Source of the DNA: Lucifuga dentata
Lineage: Eukaryota > Chordata > Actinopteri > Ophidiiformes > Bythitidae
Direction: 5' to 3'
Length of the DNA: 64,000 nt
NCBI GenBank assembly: GCA_014773175.1
Contig: VXCM01002096.1
Location: 102,153 to 166,152 of the forward strand
The notes under the pieces are model-generated. The model had not been told where the DNA came from. It worked only from the letters and a program-made list of their open reading frames with translations, and ran no database searches. Position numbers and translations under genes: made by a program. This document shows, in pieces, positions 1 to 12,950 of this stretch (the first letter of the stretch is position 1; every line of letters starts with the position of its first letter).

Positions 1-62
1 ATATATATATATATAGATATATAGATATATATATCTATATATCTATATATCTATATATATAT
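1..62. repeat. (AT)n-type microsatellite at the window edge
   Basis: Alternating AT with AG/CT interruptions, self-complementary along its length. It is cut by the window start, so the true length is unknown. Confidence 0.9.
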
Positions 63-2412
63 AAAATTGGTTAATTGAGTCATTACTGTTAAATTATTTA
101 AAAAGTTGCTTGATATTGTTTGCTTGATATGATGCCCAACATTCTGGGGCATCATCCTTATTTATTTTTTGTTTTGCTGATTTCATGCTGGCTCCTGCAA
201 GCTGTCATGTGTCTATAAATTTCTTCATTTTATTCAAGAAAAAAACAAGAACAAAGCTGTTGATGCTATTATTCAGGCCTGTTACAATGTGTGAAACAGG
301 CAAATAGTGAACATTTCCAGAGTGTAAAAGCAGCCGATAACAATACACGACTGAAATATGACCACCAAACTGCGATAGTTACATCAAGGAATCCTGATCA
401 TTTGTTTTTCCTATGCCACTCCCTGCTACAGTGTCATCCCTATATTTCTGTGCTGCTATCCAGTGCTACCTTTATCCTCCAACTTGCCGGATTAATGATG
501 TAGGGTCCATTAAATGAATCCATTCAAGGAACACAGTTACTGAACATCCGTTGATGAATTTGCAAAAGGTTACTCACCTTACATAATGTCGTTCATGTAT
601 CACCTTAGGGAAGCTTTATACACTTTATGCATGTTTCCACAAAGGAGTTCTGACCTTGTGTGACTATATATTACATCTGCAGGCCACAGCTATCTCTCAG
701 CACCCCCTGCTCACCTGTCTGCTCCAGCACTAATGCACTTTAGTCTTTTAGTGCACAGTTAATGTGAAACATCTAAGTTCCTGCGCTAGCGACAATATCC
801 ACAAGGCAAATTCCTGCACATTTATTTTTGTGCAATTACAGTGGCTCTACACAATGGCCATGTGTGCAAGCCATTCACTCCCACACTATGTCTACACTGT
901 TATAAATGATAGGAAACATAACCCAGTGGAACCATGCACCATTAGGGAACTGGAAATGATTTAAAACCATTATATGGTTATCTCTGTCCTGCAATATGCT
1001 CTGTGGTGAAGAAAAGGATTATTATTCATTTGTGCCATCCTGCTGTGGCGCTGAGGAAGAGGTCATCAGGATCATTCCTCCTCTGCCTGTGCTGAAGTGA
1101 AATTTGGAGTTGTCACTATGAATTTCAATACAGTTAGAAAAAAATTAAATGATTAAATTAGTTAAAACTGTGCAAGCACTATACAAATAAAATGTTTGTA
1201 AAGTAAATCAGTATTTTTTTAAACTTATGGGTTAACCACATTACTTAATACCAACAAATACAGCACTTTAGAATCAATAATGATGTTCCTGGTTTCTCTT
1301 CAGTGCACTCCAAAGTACTGCTATGTACACTGAACAAAAACAGACCATTTTAGGTACGGTCTCTTTAAAGCCTGCTCCTGAAAAGCCTGCTCTGTTCCGA
1401 TTAGCCAGCTACATCGCCTGAGCAGGCAACACCCACAAAGTGAGAAACATGGATGCTGGTCAAAAACTGGCTTGCTAGACTCGTACTTGTGTGTCTCACC
1501 AGGTATGAAAGCAATAAATTCACGTTACATATTGATGTCAGCTTATTGCAGAAGTAAAGGACTAATCAAAAATAAAGCTTTCTGGATCTATGGGTTTGTT
1601 TTAGTAGAGATATTTATATAGGAGTCAATCTCAAGTTTTGACACTTGGGCAATGTTTAACACATACTCCCTACTGCCTTACACTATAAATATGAGGGAAA
1701 ACAACAAAAAGCATTCTAGATCTGAGCTGAGCACAACACTCAAAAAACATGACAAAACATGTAAAATAAATCTATCAGGTCTCTCTATGAGTTATATCAG
1801 TAAAACGATAATACTTGTTAAATATCTTACTGTGGTTAGTGACTATAATGCCTGCACTAAACACTGCTACTTGTAAAAAAAATGATTTAGGAATCCCTCA
1901 TGGTGTACTTGTCAGGGTTTACACATTTAATAAGGTAAAGACAACAACAGGGACAAAAGCAATGAGATTTTTTTAAGATCACAGAAGTCCAATGATCACA
2001 GGAGCAACACTGGAGCTGGAGTTGTTTTCTTGGGAATGAGCCAAAAGGCTTTGTTTCAGACATAGCAAGCAACAGAACAAAGAGAGCACAGGGAGAGAAA
2101 ATGAAGAAAGCAGCAGCACCCATCCATGAACTGTAGCACAGATGCTATATCAGCTCATCGAGTCATTTAGTTCCTCAAACCAATGGCTGAGATCGGACGA
2201 TTCACTTTACGACATAATATCAACCACAGCAAAATGTCGTCTCCTGTGTTCACATCATTTAGCTCCATTATTTGGATTTAATTTTTCCAAGCCTTCAGCA
2301 GTATTGTTAATTTCCACCCCGCTAAACACACCTGTGATTTCTGGTTGCTCTCATTCCAGGACCACTCACTGGGGAGTAAGGAGGTGCTGACTCCATCCCA
2401 GGAAATTACCCC

Positions 2413-2437
2413 CCCCACACACACACACACACACACA
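2413..2437. repeat. short (CA)n tract
   Basis: A run of C followed by about twelve CA units. Confidence 0.85.
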
Positions 2438-3331
2438 AACTTACACTATCAACATTATCCAAAACACCAGATGCGCCACTCAAAAATAACTGCTCCCCTT
2501 TGGTACTGCCTTCTCTGCAGCCCAACAGTTAACCTTGAGCATCATCTAATCAATAGCTTGTTTTATTGGTCCCATTTCAGTCCTTCACCTGCTTGTCAAA
2601 CATAAAATGCATTGATAAATCCAGCCTAAAACCCTGCAGGCAAGCCTGTGGGTAGATAAATACCATGTGATGCCTGTTCACTGCCCATCTGGAAAATGAA
2701 GAGAGCGTAACTGACTAATAGCACAGTCGGTTCCCACTAAAACCAGTCATTAGGTGGCTAAATTACTGGTGAGGCTTAATGAACCTGACAGGCTCAAGGT
2801 AGATCTTTTGAAATGGCCACCTGCCACGGACCATTGCTGAACTTTATTGGATTTCGTTGCCATTTTGGGTTCAGATCTAGGTATTTCACTACTGTAATAG
2901 AAATTCTGTAGAAGAGAGAAAGACAAGAGGGGGAAATAAATGTGAGTTTATTAAGAGGAGCTTCTGCAGGTGGCCATGGCGTCCAGCAATTTTGATACTG
3001 ATTCAGTAACATTCCTGTCAGAATTGTGATTATTGGTCTTAATAAGGTAAAACCTGCCAGCACTCTCAGCTGCCTAAACCTCAGAGTCCTTTATGGCTCT
3101 ACAGATGCTGTAATCATGGCTGGACCTCAGCACAGGGGTTAGTATGCAATTATCAATTTATCAGAGACTGAAAGACTAGCCTGAGGCTCCTGTAGAGAGG
3201 GAGTCCTGATTGGCATCAGGTTCAAAACACTGTGGAAATAGTGTCTAAATTTTTTAAAGGCACAGGTATATGTGTTATATTCTTTGTCATCTAGCATACT
3301 GTACAAAAATTGGATGCCTATTGCCTACTTA

Positions 3332-3652
<321 letters not shown>

Positions 3653-5503
3653 CTAACCCACACACAAACACACACACAAGAAATAAGCAATTAACATACA
3701 TATAAGCTACAAAGGTCCCACATCTCATTACAGCTTTTACATTATCATTTTAAGTTTGCTTTCATCTATTATCTTTTCGTTTTTGTTCTTTTCTATCCTA
3801 TCTGCTGTAAGATAATGCAGTCTCTATAAATGTAAATCTGACATTTTAAAGGGAAGATACTGCCCACATCAGTTTCATTTCGTCAGTAAAGGGCAATCCA
3901 GTCATTTTGAGTCAATATGAACATCCGTCGCTCCCTCTTTGCTGAATAGAAGAATCATACGAATCACAGAATCCTCCTTTAAAAATAATACAAATTTGCC
4001 TATATATTTTTGGTCTATGAATTATCATATATTTTTGCTGCCTGTTATCGCTTCCAAGAAACACCTCAGTTAGTATAAACTGTGTAGTTAAGAGTGAAAC
4101 TTCATCTTGTTTGAAAGGGGAGGGTTAAACCTTTCATAATTAAATTCTTTGCTGTCATATCTCCAATAGTTGGCAGGATGACAGTTTGTTTCCACTCAGC
4201 CACCATGCCACCTGACAGAGAAGAAGCTCCTGGGTTCCAGTCTGACTTGGACTTTCTCAAGAATAGAACTACTAATTGGCTCCATGCTAATTCCTTTAGC
4301 TCTCATTTCCAAACCTGAAAATATGGCCCTGCCCTCTTTTATTTTATCCTCTTTTGCTTTATATGGAGCTACACGGCATGACAAAGGCATATTGTGAAAT
4401 CTGTTCTCGTCTTTCTGCATACAATGTTATACAGTATAATGTCCAGTTGGACATTGCCCTCATCTGTAACAGGGAATAGATTCTGAACTGGAGACATTTT
4501 GGGTTAATGAAATTTATGAATAACTTTATCAGGAAATTTATCTTTGAATTAAAATGTTTACACAATAAGAATACCCCCTTAATAACTGTCAGCAGCGACT
4601 GACTGAAATGTTCAGTCACATGTTCTAATGCAGAAATGCCAGAATAAAGATTTTATTATTTGATTTCTTCTCCTAGAACAAAGATGCTGACATTTAAACT
4701 GAAAAATCATAACCCCCCTGCTCAGCTTGTTTTTGCATTGTCAGGATAAAATAATTATTGTTTCAATTTCCTCATAATGTTAACGAGCTAAACCATTAAA
4801 ATGTTAGATGTTAAACCTGCAATGCATTAGCCAGTTTGCTCTTCCTGCTGCAGAGAGCAGAGACTCTAACATGGCTCACTGCATTCTGGCAGAATGCATT
4901 GTGATCATATCCAGGGGTGAGGTGAGTCTTATTAACACCCATCTCTGATGTCCATATCCTGATACCAGATGATGCCCACAATAATTTAATTTTCTCATCC
5001 TGGAAATGTCAGTCATCTTAAATCCCCCCCTCCTGTTTCCTATTAGACGTTTGACAGACAAAATCTGTAAATATTTTCCATTGTTTAACAAAATTAAATG
5101 TCTTCCAGACATATCAGTTACTATGTACCAGTAAGAACTCATTATGATGATTTTTATTTGGGGGCTTATTTTGAAACTTATGCAAACCTTTAAAGGACAA
5201 TGGTGATGATTTAACATGTTTGAGCCCAATATATACAACCCCTATGCATGTTACATTATTGACAACCACTTCCAAAAACATACCATTGGAGCGGTAAATT
5301 TGAGAATTTTTTCCAACCTTAAACCGCACTTCTATCTGCACTTGCTGAGATACCACTGTGCATACTGAGTGAAAACTTGTTGTTTTGGGGTAAGCGTAAT
5401 ATGCCCCCTATATGCAAGTCTTTCAAAGTATACATATGATCTAAATCACATCCCTGTAACTATCTCACTATACAGTCATCAAGTCATCTAGGTCTGCACC
5501 CAC
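3653..5503 (-). other. fstl4 intron between the two EF-hand exons (1.85 kb)
   Basis: Complete intron with a GTGGGT donor at 5503 and a GGTTAG acceptor at 3653. It is AT-rich, with no recognisable repeat or coding segment. A purine/pyrimidine CA-rich patch (3657-3680) lies just upstream of the acceptor and, read on the minus strand, forms its TG-rich tract. Confidence 0.8.
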
Positions 5504-5694
5504 CTTTTCCAGTTCATCACTGACCAGCCGGCCATCTTGGTCCGCATCCAGATATCTGAACATGGTGTCCACCAGAGCTCGCTTCTCCTCCATGTCTCTC
5601 TGCTGACTCTGCTCTCCAGTGTTTAGAACTTTAGGCTGCATATCCAGCAGTAAGCTCTTCAGCCTGTTGTACTCTGACATGGTGCATGCATTTC
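5504..5694 (-). CDS. fstl4: fstl4 exon: linker helix and first EF-hand
   Basis: A 191 bp internal exon, starting in phase 1 and ending in phase 0. The acceptor is tttgttgttccag (AG at 5696-5695) and the donor is gtgggtgc starting at 5503. It encodes about 63 residues: a helical linker beginning NACTMSEYNRLKSLLLDMQ, an acidic and glutamine-rich spacer, then the first EF-hand. The calcium loop DADQDGRLVSDE has Asp at positions 1, 3 and 5, Gly at 6 and Glu at 12, so it looks competent to bind calcium. The codon in front of the donor is AAG. The open frame beyond 5504 into the intron (VGADLDDLMTV) resembles coding sequence by chance and is excluded because the family sequence continues in the 3.6 kb exon. 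Separation from the upstream Kazal exon is about 44.8 kb. Confidence 0.9.
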
Positions 5695-6653
5695 CTGGAA
5701 CAACAAACACATATATGGAAGAGAAGACATTTAATTAACCTCAATTATGCAAGTTGAACCTTATGGAATGTAGCTGCAAATTGAATTTAATAGGTTTGTG
5801 TGTTTTATAATGGGAGGAGAGGAAGAGAAGGCAGGAGTTGAAGCTGATTAAAGGTATGTATTTCTTTATGTGCTTGACTGTTTACTCATTTAAAAATGTA
5901 AGCTTTTACATATTAGCATAATTAATCTGACAGCTTTTCAGTGAAGTAAGTCCAGTTAATTATCATTAATCCTTGAATCCACATGAAAACAAAAGGTAAA
6001 CCTCCTCATTTAGAGTCTCTCAAGCATGTTGTCCTGTTTTATGGGATTAAAGCTCATGTCAAACCAGTGCGAGTCTCAAGCTTCTGACTTTCTGCAAGGC
6101 TCTGCCTGATGAGGGTGTGCAAAAGAAATGAGACACCACAAATTAATCAAAGGCAGCACTCAGCATTATTCTCCACACTTGAAATCAATGATTATGTAAA
6201 TCACATTTGCCACATGCTGTGAGAGACTTGATAAGAATGACGACCAAGCAAGCAAATAAGTGCAAGAAACAGAGAGGGAGAAGATGAGCCTCTTCTTTCC
6301 CCTCTCTTTTTCCTTTCTCTCATCCTTCCTCATTTTCATCTGGGCCTGATGGCAGTGCAAGAGAGAAGGTTGACAGGAGGGCAGTACAGCGTAAGGCCTA
6401 CATGCACATTGGAGGTACAGTGATGAGCGAACAAAATATGAAAATCTTGCTCATATGAATAAGTCATAAGGGGACATCCCCACTCGATCACAGCAGAGCA
6501 GAAAACCTCCCTCTGTGAGGACCTGGCAATGGATTTTATTGCCTAATCTGCTCCGACAATTTAACATCTATCAAAGCTAATGAACACAAAGTGAGGGAAC
6601 ATGATGAGAAAGCGCTTGATGAAGAAGAAAGAACAAAGAAATTCAACCCTTAG

Positions 6654-6811
6654 CAGGTTTGCATGTTCTCCCTGTCTGTGGGTTTCCTCCATGGGCTCCA
6701 GTTTCCTCTCACAGTCCAAACATATGCAGACCCTGAAGTGAACGAGTTTGTCTGTGACTGTTAGCTTTGTGTTGGACTGGCGACCTGTCCAGGGTGTACC
6801 TTGCGTCTCAT
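6654..6811 (+). repeat. L2-like LINE tail / derived SINE fragment
   Basis: The segment contains the landmark strings of a very common fish repeat: GCATGTTCTCCCTGT, a GGTTTCCTCC box, CACAGTCCAAACATATGCA, and GGCGACCTGTCCAGGGTGTA close to the end. From memory these belong to the 3' region of L2-clade LINEs and SINEs mobilised by them. The copy is diverged, has lost the usual central TTAATTGG segment and carries no coding potential. It is in plus orientation relative to the consensus. Confidence 0.7.
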
Positions 6812-8544
6812 GACACTGCACAGCATGAACCAGTATCGAGAAAGAATTAAAGTAAATGAACACAGCACACTGAGGAAGAGCCAAAAAAGCTTGTGCAGTT
6901 GTTGCCTCTTGTGCTGTAGTGTTACTTTACAAAAACTACATAAAAAGAATAAAGTTTACTTACAAACTCCTAAAGTGACCTGTTGGTTTTGCTTAGGGTT
7001 TGAGGTCAGCAGTGATAATACGGCAATTTCCGATAACTGACTTTTTACACAATCAGTCATGCTTGCTTGGCAAGTGAGGTACATACATACATACAGTACA
7101 TACAAATACAACACAGAGCAGACACGAATACACACATAAAGACAAAGCCAAAGGAACACATACAAAAGCAGGGACTTGTCAATACTGACAATTCTTGTCA
7201 TTATTATACAAGAAGATCCAATGTGTTCTTTGCTCTGCTAGCTGCCAGTCAAGTCAAGGTCTTAGCTAAATCCCTGTTCAATGTTATTCCTGCGAGGGGG
7301 ATGAGGCGTGAGATGGATCAGACATGAGGGATCATCACCTAGCTGCCATCACTGTCCCTGTTCTGGAAGGACAGAAATAAATTAACACCCCCGCACTGAT
7401 TTACATCTTGTCATCTATGGAGGGAACAATCTTCTTTTTGCTGAGAGTTACACTGTTTCCACAAGAGTCTGTAAGGTGAAAAAGAATATGACAAAGACAA
7501 ACATCAAAAGAAAAAGGTTTTTTTTTTTTTTTTCCCCAATAATGTCTTGTGACAGTTTGACAGAAGACTGAGTTACTACAAGGATATGAACCCTTCACCT
7601 CAAGCAGTCAAAACAATAAATGTGCAATAAGTTTTACTGTCTTAGAACAGAACTGCCATCCTTCTTTCTGCATGTGTTGACTAATTACAATGAAAGATTA
7701 AAATAATAAAAGGTTATTCCTAAAAAAACAGATTAGAATAGACTTGAAAAATGTACTTATATTTTCCACCTCTACTTCCATTAATGTTGTAGCAGTTGTG
7801 CTGAAGAATGACAGAGGTTAATAAAGGTCATAAATTACTGAATGCTGCTTTGAACAGCGGATTCCGTATTTATCCAGATATACCCTCCATCCTCTGTCCA
7901 TACAGAGAAAGTGAATGTTATACCTGGATGATACCGTGACTCGCTCTCTTTCTTGGATGGAACAAATGTCCTTTGATTGTCTGTCTCATTTTGCTGAGCA
8001 CAGCAACTGCAGCAGTGGCAGAGAAAAATCTGTCTGCATTACAGTGCATCCACCCCTGACTCTAGCACTGCTTTATTGTTCTGGAGGGACTAGGACTCTC
8101 TTTATTGCCCGTTTGAAGTGTTAGCTGCGTAAGTGAGTGATCCAAAGCTGCTTGCACCATGGATGCCCAATGTCCTGGAGACAAAACTCCTCTCCACTGC
8201 TCAAAGCATTCTCCTAGCTCATACTTTACAAATGTCAGGGAGGGGGAAACAAAGGGAATGAAAAAGAATGTAAGAGGAAAATCCCCATCTAGCTACAGGG
8301 AATGGCCTGTATATGAGCACAAAAAAGACATTTGAAGGGGGTGTATTTCTAAAAGGTCAAAAAATGAGATAACTCATGGTGTAAAACTAAAACACAAAAG
8401 AAGTGTCTCAGTAACAGCATATCCTGGTTCACATAATCCCTAAAACGATTTGATGCTTGTGAAATGGCAAATGTTGTTGGCTGGAATAATTAAATTCCAG
8501 TAGAAAAACTTTAAACCCATCCTCGTGAGATGCAATGGCAAAGC

Positions 8545-9555
8545 AGTCTTAATCTTGGTTTATACTTAAATTTGTTGCCAGGGCGCAAGGGGGTGCACAC
8601 CACATATGATGTAATCACGGCTCTGGGCCTCTGCGACATCATGTTGTGTGGTCACGTATCTCCTAGATTTTGTGACTTGGCGCGAGGGGCACAAGTGGCG
8701 CATTGTTCAAAATGGAGGAGCTGGAGGGTAGACTTGCTGAGCTAGTTCGTGCATACAAACATCTTTATGTTAATCCCTGAGAGATTATAAGGATCACCAC
8801 ATGGCCCAAAACTCCTGGAACAAAATAGCAGCTGCAGTGGGCAAAGATGCAAATTTTTGCCATAAAGTTTGAAAAATGTGCAGGATCACTTTGTGACTAC
8901 TTCATTGACTACTTCCTACTTGACATGGTATTTTCTCTATACTGCCCCCTGTCATTTCAGAGAATATTGCAATGGAGAATGCACCAAGTATAAAATGCCT
9001 TCACTCTCTGTGGAAGACTGCTGGCAACAGCCCCCTCACAAAACTATAACCAAGCCTTTAGGGCTGGTGCATGCTTGTCATAGAGGTGACAATGGTCAAG
9101 TGTGGAAATGTGCTGTAATTGTGATCAAAATGGCTGATCGCTGTGGCTGTCTTGAGGGTTGCACATGAATTGCGCACCATTTGAAATTTTAACCAACATG
9201 GACAGTTCCTGCAGTGAACTGCACCTCCACTGATGATTGGCCAAGAAAGAGGTAAAGAAGGAAGTGAGTAGGGTAGATGACTGCATCAGGTACAACTCCT
9301 ATTTCTTTTGAGTTTATTTTCCTGTTCAGGAGGGTTTTCAGAGCAGCTTGTCTGATAGTGCCACCTAATGTCCTGGCATTGAGGTGTAGTTGTCATATGC
9401 AGTCATCATGAAAGCACAAGAACCACAAATGCCTGGACACACAGAATGCCCGTTTATGAAACAACCATCCCTATATTAGCACCATGTCCATGCCAAGCAT
9501 GAGCTGCACTTACTGTATGTGCACTGCAATTCAGATAAGCATGAACACAAAAAAC
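8545..9555 (+). mobile_element. possible non-autonomous Harbinger-like element around the MADF fossil
   Basis: The outer limits are suggested by a weak inverted match between TTGGTTTATACTTAA (about 8554-8568) and the complement of the TTCAGATAAGCATGAACACAA region near 9530-9551. The stretch before the MADF start is unusually GC-rich for the window. Boundaries and class are inferred and the terminal repeats are imperfect. No target duplication could be confirmed. Confidence 0.3.
8712..8905 (+). pseudogene. fossil MADF/Myb-like domain, probably of a Harbinger-type transposon
   Basis: From an ATG at 8712 the plus strand reads MEELEGRLAELVRAYKHLYV, then after a frame change near 8778 continues LRDYKDHHMAQNSWNKIAAA and VGKD. 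This has the hallmarks of a MADF domain: an initial LAELVRxY helix, a DYKDxxxxxNSW core and a following IAAAVGKD helix. Farther on, VQDHFVTT near 8880-8903 resembles the RDRFV motif of the third helix. One frameshift and an internal deletion destroy the gene. MADF proteins of this type accompany the transposase in PIF/Harbinger elements, so a decayed element is likely, although no Harbinger transposase was seen nearby. A domesticated MADF gene is unlikely given the breaks. Confidence 0.6.
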
Positions 9556-10349
9556 TACAAACTTCTACTCGTTAATGGATGAGGTCTTGTTCTGGCTGAA
9601 AGAGGGAGGGGAGGAAAATCCAACGCATCAATCTTTCAGATGATGAAGCCTTCCTACAATGCCCTCAAGGATGCAAAGTGTTCTAAGTTAAATTTATATG
9701 TGTCCAACGTTCCCTGGGTGGAATGATGGGATTATTTACTGCCATACATCTGTGTATTACTAATATGTGATGGTGATTGACCTCCCTTCCAGATAATTAT
9801 GAACATGATGGACATTCTCTGCTCCTGAGGGCAGTGAGGTCTAAGAGGGGCAAGCCAATCTTGGAAGGGTGACATGAGTCACAGGAGAGACTTGTATTGC
9901 ATAATCAGTGTTGGCAGCTATTTAAACTGGCTTACTAAGATCCTCATAATCTATGTGGCATTTCTTCTCTGACTCTTGTAACTGTAAAACACTGAAATCT
10001 GCAACTTTTAACATTTAAAAGTTCAGTATATATACCTTGTACAATAATGTATTTCCTGTGTTTTTTTTCTGTTAGATGTGTGAATAGTGATTGCCACTGA
10101 CCATAATACTGCTTGTTAGTATTAAACTAAAATATTCGCTTTGATCTAGAACAAAGTCAATGATTAATAAAAACCACAACATATGGATTTATGGAAACAA
10201 CTTCTATAGTTGTATTTGGAAGAAATGTTTTGACTTTAGAGGAAACTAATCCAGGCAGCATATAAGAGTTTCTTGGGGAAGTACAATAAAAATCCACATA
10301 GATATATACATATTATCATAATGTGAAACCACTGCACAAAATCATGTTC

Positions 10350-10800
10350 ACTATGACTGTGCTATATGATATTGTTCATGATAATACTTGTATCTTTTTT
10401 TATATATGATAAAAATGTGTAAATCATGATATTGCAGTGTGATGACATTGCGGCGTGATGGACATGATATTGCGACGTCATTCATGTGGATTGAATTTTC
10501 GCAACAATAAGAAGCAAAAAATGTATGCCCAGAAGTGGTGCGGTCAGCGCCTAACAAAGTAGTTCCTAAAAAGGGAGTAACCTCTGTCGCTTGAAAATGG
10601 TTTGGCTGCAAGACTCACTGGCTAACAGCCAAAGATGGAAACACAGCTAAACTGTTTCACCACTTGAAGCAGAAACACCCAGGTGAATACCAAGAAAGTT
10701 ATAGGAGGAGAACCAGGCAGCTGATTTTACGATGCAAAACATCTGCTTTGACTCAGTCAAGCAGAGCTGGAGTGTTAACTAGTTGTACTTCCTGTGACAG
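10350..10800 (+). mobile_element. decayed hAT-like DNA transposon segment
   Basis: This covers the BED-finger remnant plus an upstream AT-rich block with repeated CATGATATTGC strings (about 10434 and 10463), similar in character to subterminal sequences of fish hAT elements. No terminal inverted repeats or 8 bp target duplication were identified, so the limits are approximate. Confidence 0.4.
10634..10708 (+). pseudogene. hAT transposase BED zinc-finger remnant
   Basis: An open 25-codon stretch reads DGNTAKLFHHLKQKHPGEYQ followed by ESYRR. This is the C-terminal half of a BED finger, with the typical GNTxxLxxHLxxxH pattern of hAT transposases and ZBED genes. Just upstream, KWFGCK (about 10595-10613) recalls the start of the domain, but the segment with the two cysteines is missing, so the finger could not fold around zinc. 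The flanking sequence is not coding. This is a transposon fossil rather than a working gene. Confidence 0.65.
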
Positions 10801-12918
10801 AAAAAGCAAATAGCGGAGTGAAATTAGTAAAGCGGTGACTTGTTGTTTAAGTTATTGTTATATGTATGAAAAGTGTTAGCACAGCGCTATGCTCACTTCA
10901 GTTGAATTGTTCGCCTCAACTACGGGCTTATGGTGGAGCTGCTGTACATTAACAAACAAGGTTAGAAACATGTAACTAACATCATGTGTAGCTAAGATGA
11001 TGCTGATTCAGCAAAATAAAACATTTCCTGTATTTTCAACAGTTATGGCTATAGACCTAGAGGAAGAGGATGTTGGCAATACCACTGGACAATGAATTTG
11101 TAGGAAAATCTTTTTTACAAATAAAGGTAATGATAATAATAGTCTGCTGTCAAAACAACAAAAATCATAGGTGGAGGTATTGTCATATTCAGGTGTTATT
11201 AGGCAACAATTTCTTTACTAGTTGGATCAAGCAAGATACTCTTTTGGGATTAAAAGAATTAAAACAAATAGTGACAACTTACCTGGAGTGAACAGTTTTA
11301 ACATACTTGCTTTTTAAATCCATATACAGTACAGCACACTTGAAACTGCTTGTGTATTATTGATAGTGGAAGGAATAGTCCCATGTTACTAGAGCTAAAA
11401 AAAAAAGTGATGATTCAAAAGTAGAAATATGACGATTCCCACATTCCCACATTCTGCTCCTAATATATAACTCTCACAGGTTTGAAATTACGGTGCTAGA
11501 TTTACTGAGTACAGGCATGCTGTCGACCAGTTTGCCACACCATACATTTAGCTGAGTGGATCAGTGTGCGCTTGGAAGTCTTATCAGAGTCTGAGCAGCT
11601 TGGCACCCACTAAATGAGAAACCCATTGCAACACCAAAATTATTGGCAAAGCAGTGAAGGAGAAATAGTACAGTAGCATTCACCGCCTCCCTGTCTGTCT
11701 GCACGCCTATCGTACAAAACCAGTTTCTCAAACTGCAGATCAGCACTATACACATTAGGCTATCTCCTCCTCTCTTTCCCACTGGGCCTGACTCCGTTTC
11801 GCTCTCACTTACTCTCATGGAGAATTCCATCAGTCTGAGGAAGAGTATACGGACAGATTACTGGACTGATCTCTCCAACCAGGTACTGAAAACAACTGGG
11901 GGATGTTAGTTTTCTCCACCATGGCAGAAACATTTGTCTTGGTCTCAACTTAGTACACCTCACACCCTCACCAACACACAAGTTTGGGCTATGTTGTGTC
12001 GTTCCTTCAGATTACAGACATACAGATCACTGTACTGTGGATCCTGTGGGAGAAAAATGCGTCTTTACTCACAGTTGATGTGTTTATTTGGTGCACAATG
12101 CTAATTATTTAGCAGCTTTGGAAAATAAAGACCCAGAGCAAAAACATGTCACATATTCAGTCCTATCATAAATGTATTAGCTAAACCAGCTCATACATTT
12201 TACAATCTATTACCTACAGAAATTCACTCTCATAACCACAGTCTGTTCAATGCATTATGTTGTGTTCTACATATTTCATGCTCAATAACACAATATTGTG
12301 GTTTCTCCCAAATTGCTGCCTAGTCAAACAGCAAATTGCCTCCTCTTTTCTGCATGTGGTTTTAGATGTAATAGCAGCACTGCCCAATAGAGTCAAATGA
12401 CTTTCAGAGTCATGAACTGTACAGTGACCTGCATGACCTCTAAGGCACGGAACACATTTTATTCAATACACACTCAACATCAAGAATAATCAGTGGCACA
12501 AACAGAAAATAAATACATGTGCACTTGCACCCTGGTGAAGCCTGGTGAAGTGGATTTAGTGAAAGAAAATAATTACCAAGCTCTGCTCCAGCTAACAGAT
12601 TATGAACGGGAACAAGCTCGTGCGTTGATTACATTTTTAGCATCCATCTTCCTCTCTCCTCTACACCTGCAGTGGAAGTTACAGTAATCTCCAGGCCTTT
12701 CACAGCCCTTGCTGAGGCCTGCAAGCTGCTGCCTGATGGTCCCCTGAGTATACAGGTTTTAAATTGCCTGGACGTGGGGACTGGAGGATATAGCTGCATG
12801 TAGCCTAGCTGAACTCATGCAAGGCTGGACTACCACACAGCATTAGCTTGCATGGCATACTGCAGTAACCTTGTGGGGAAAGGTTCAGGGTACTGAAAGA
12901 ATGGCTGATTGGTGTTGG

Positions 12919-12950
12919 TTGCATAACCAACTGGTGTGTTGGTTATGCAA
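12919..12950. repeat. inverted repeat, 13 bp perfect arms
   Basis: Arms TTGCATAACCAAC (12919-12931) and GTTGGTTATGCAA (12938-12950) are separated by a 6 nt loop. It can form a hairpin in either transcript. There is no T-run or other context to assign a function. Confidence 0.8.

Noticed and set aside
5468..5503. Continuation of the EF1 exon frame (VGADLDDLMTV) past the donor
   Set aside because: Looks coding, but the GTGGGT donor at 5503 gives the right phase and the family sequence continues in the 3.6 kb exon.
12493..12687. 64-codon plus-strand frame containing KPGEVDLVKENNYQALLQL
   Set aside because: Superficially protein-like, but no family is recognised, there are no flanking splice signals of quality, and it is short.
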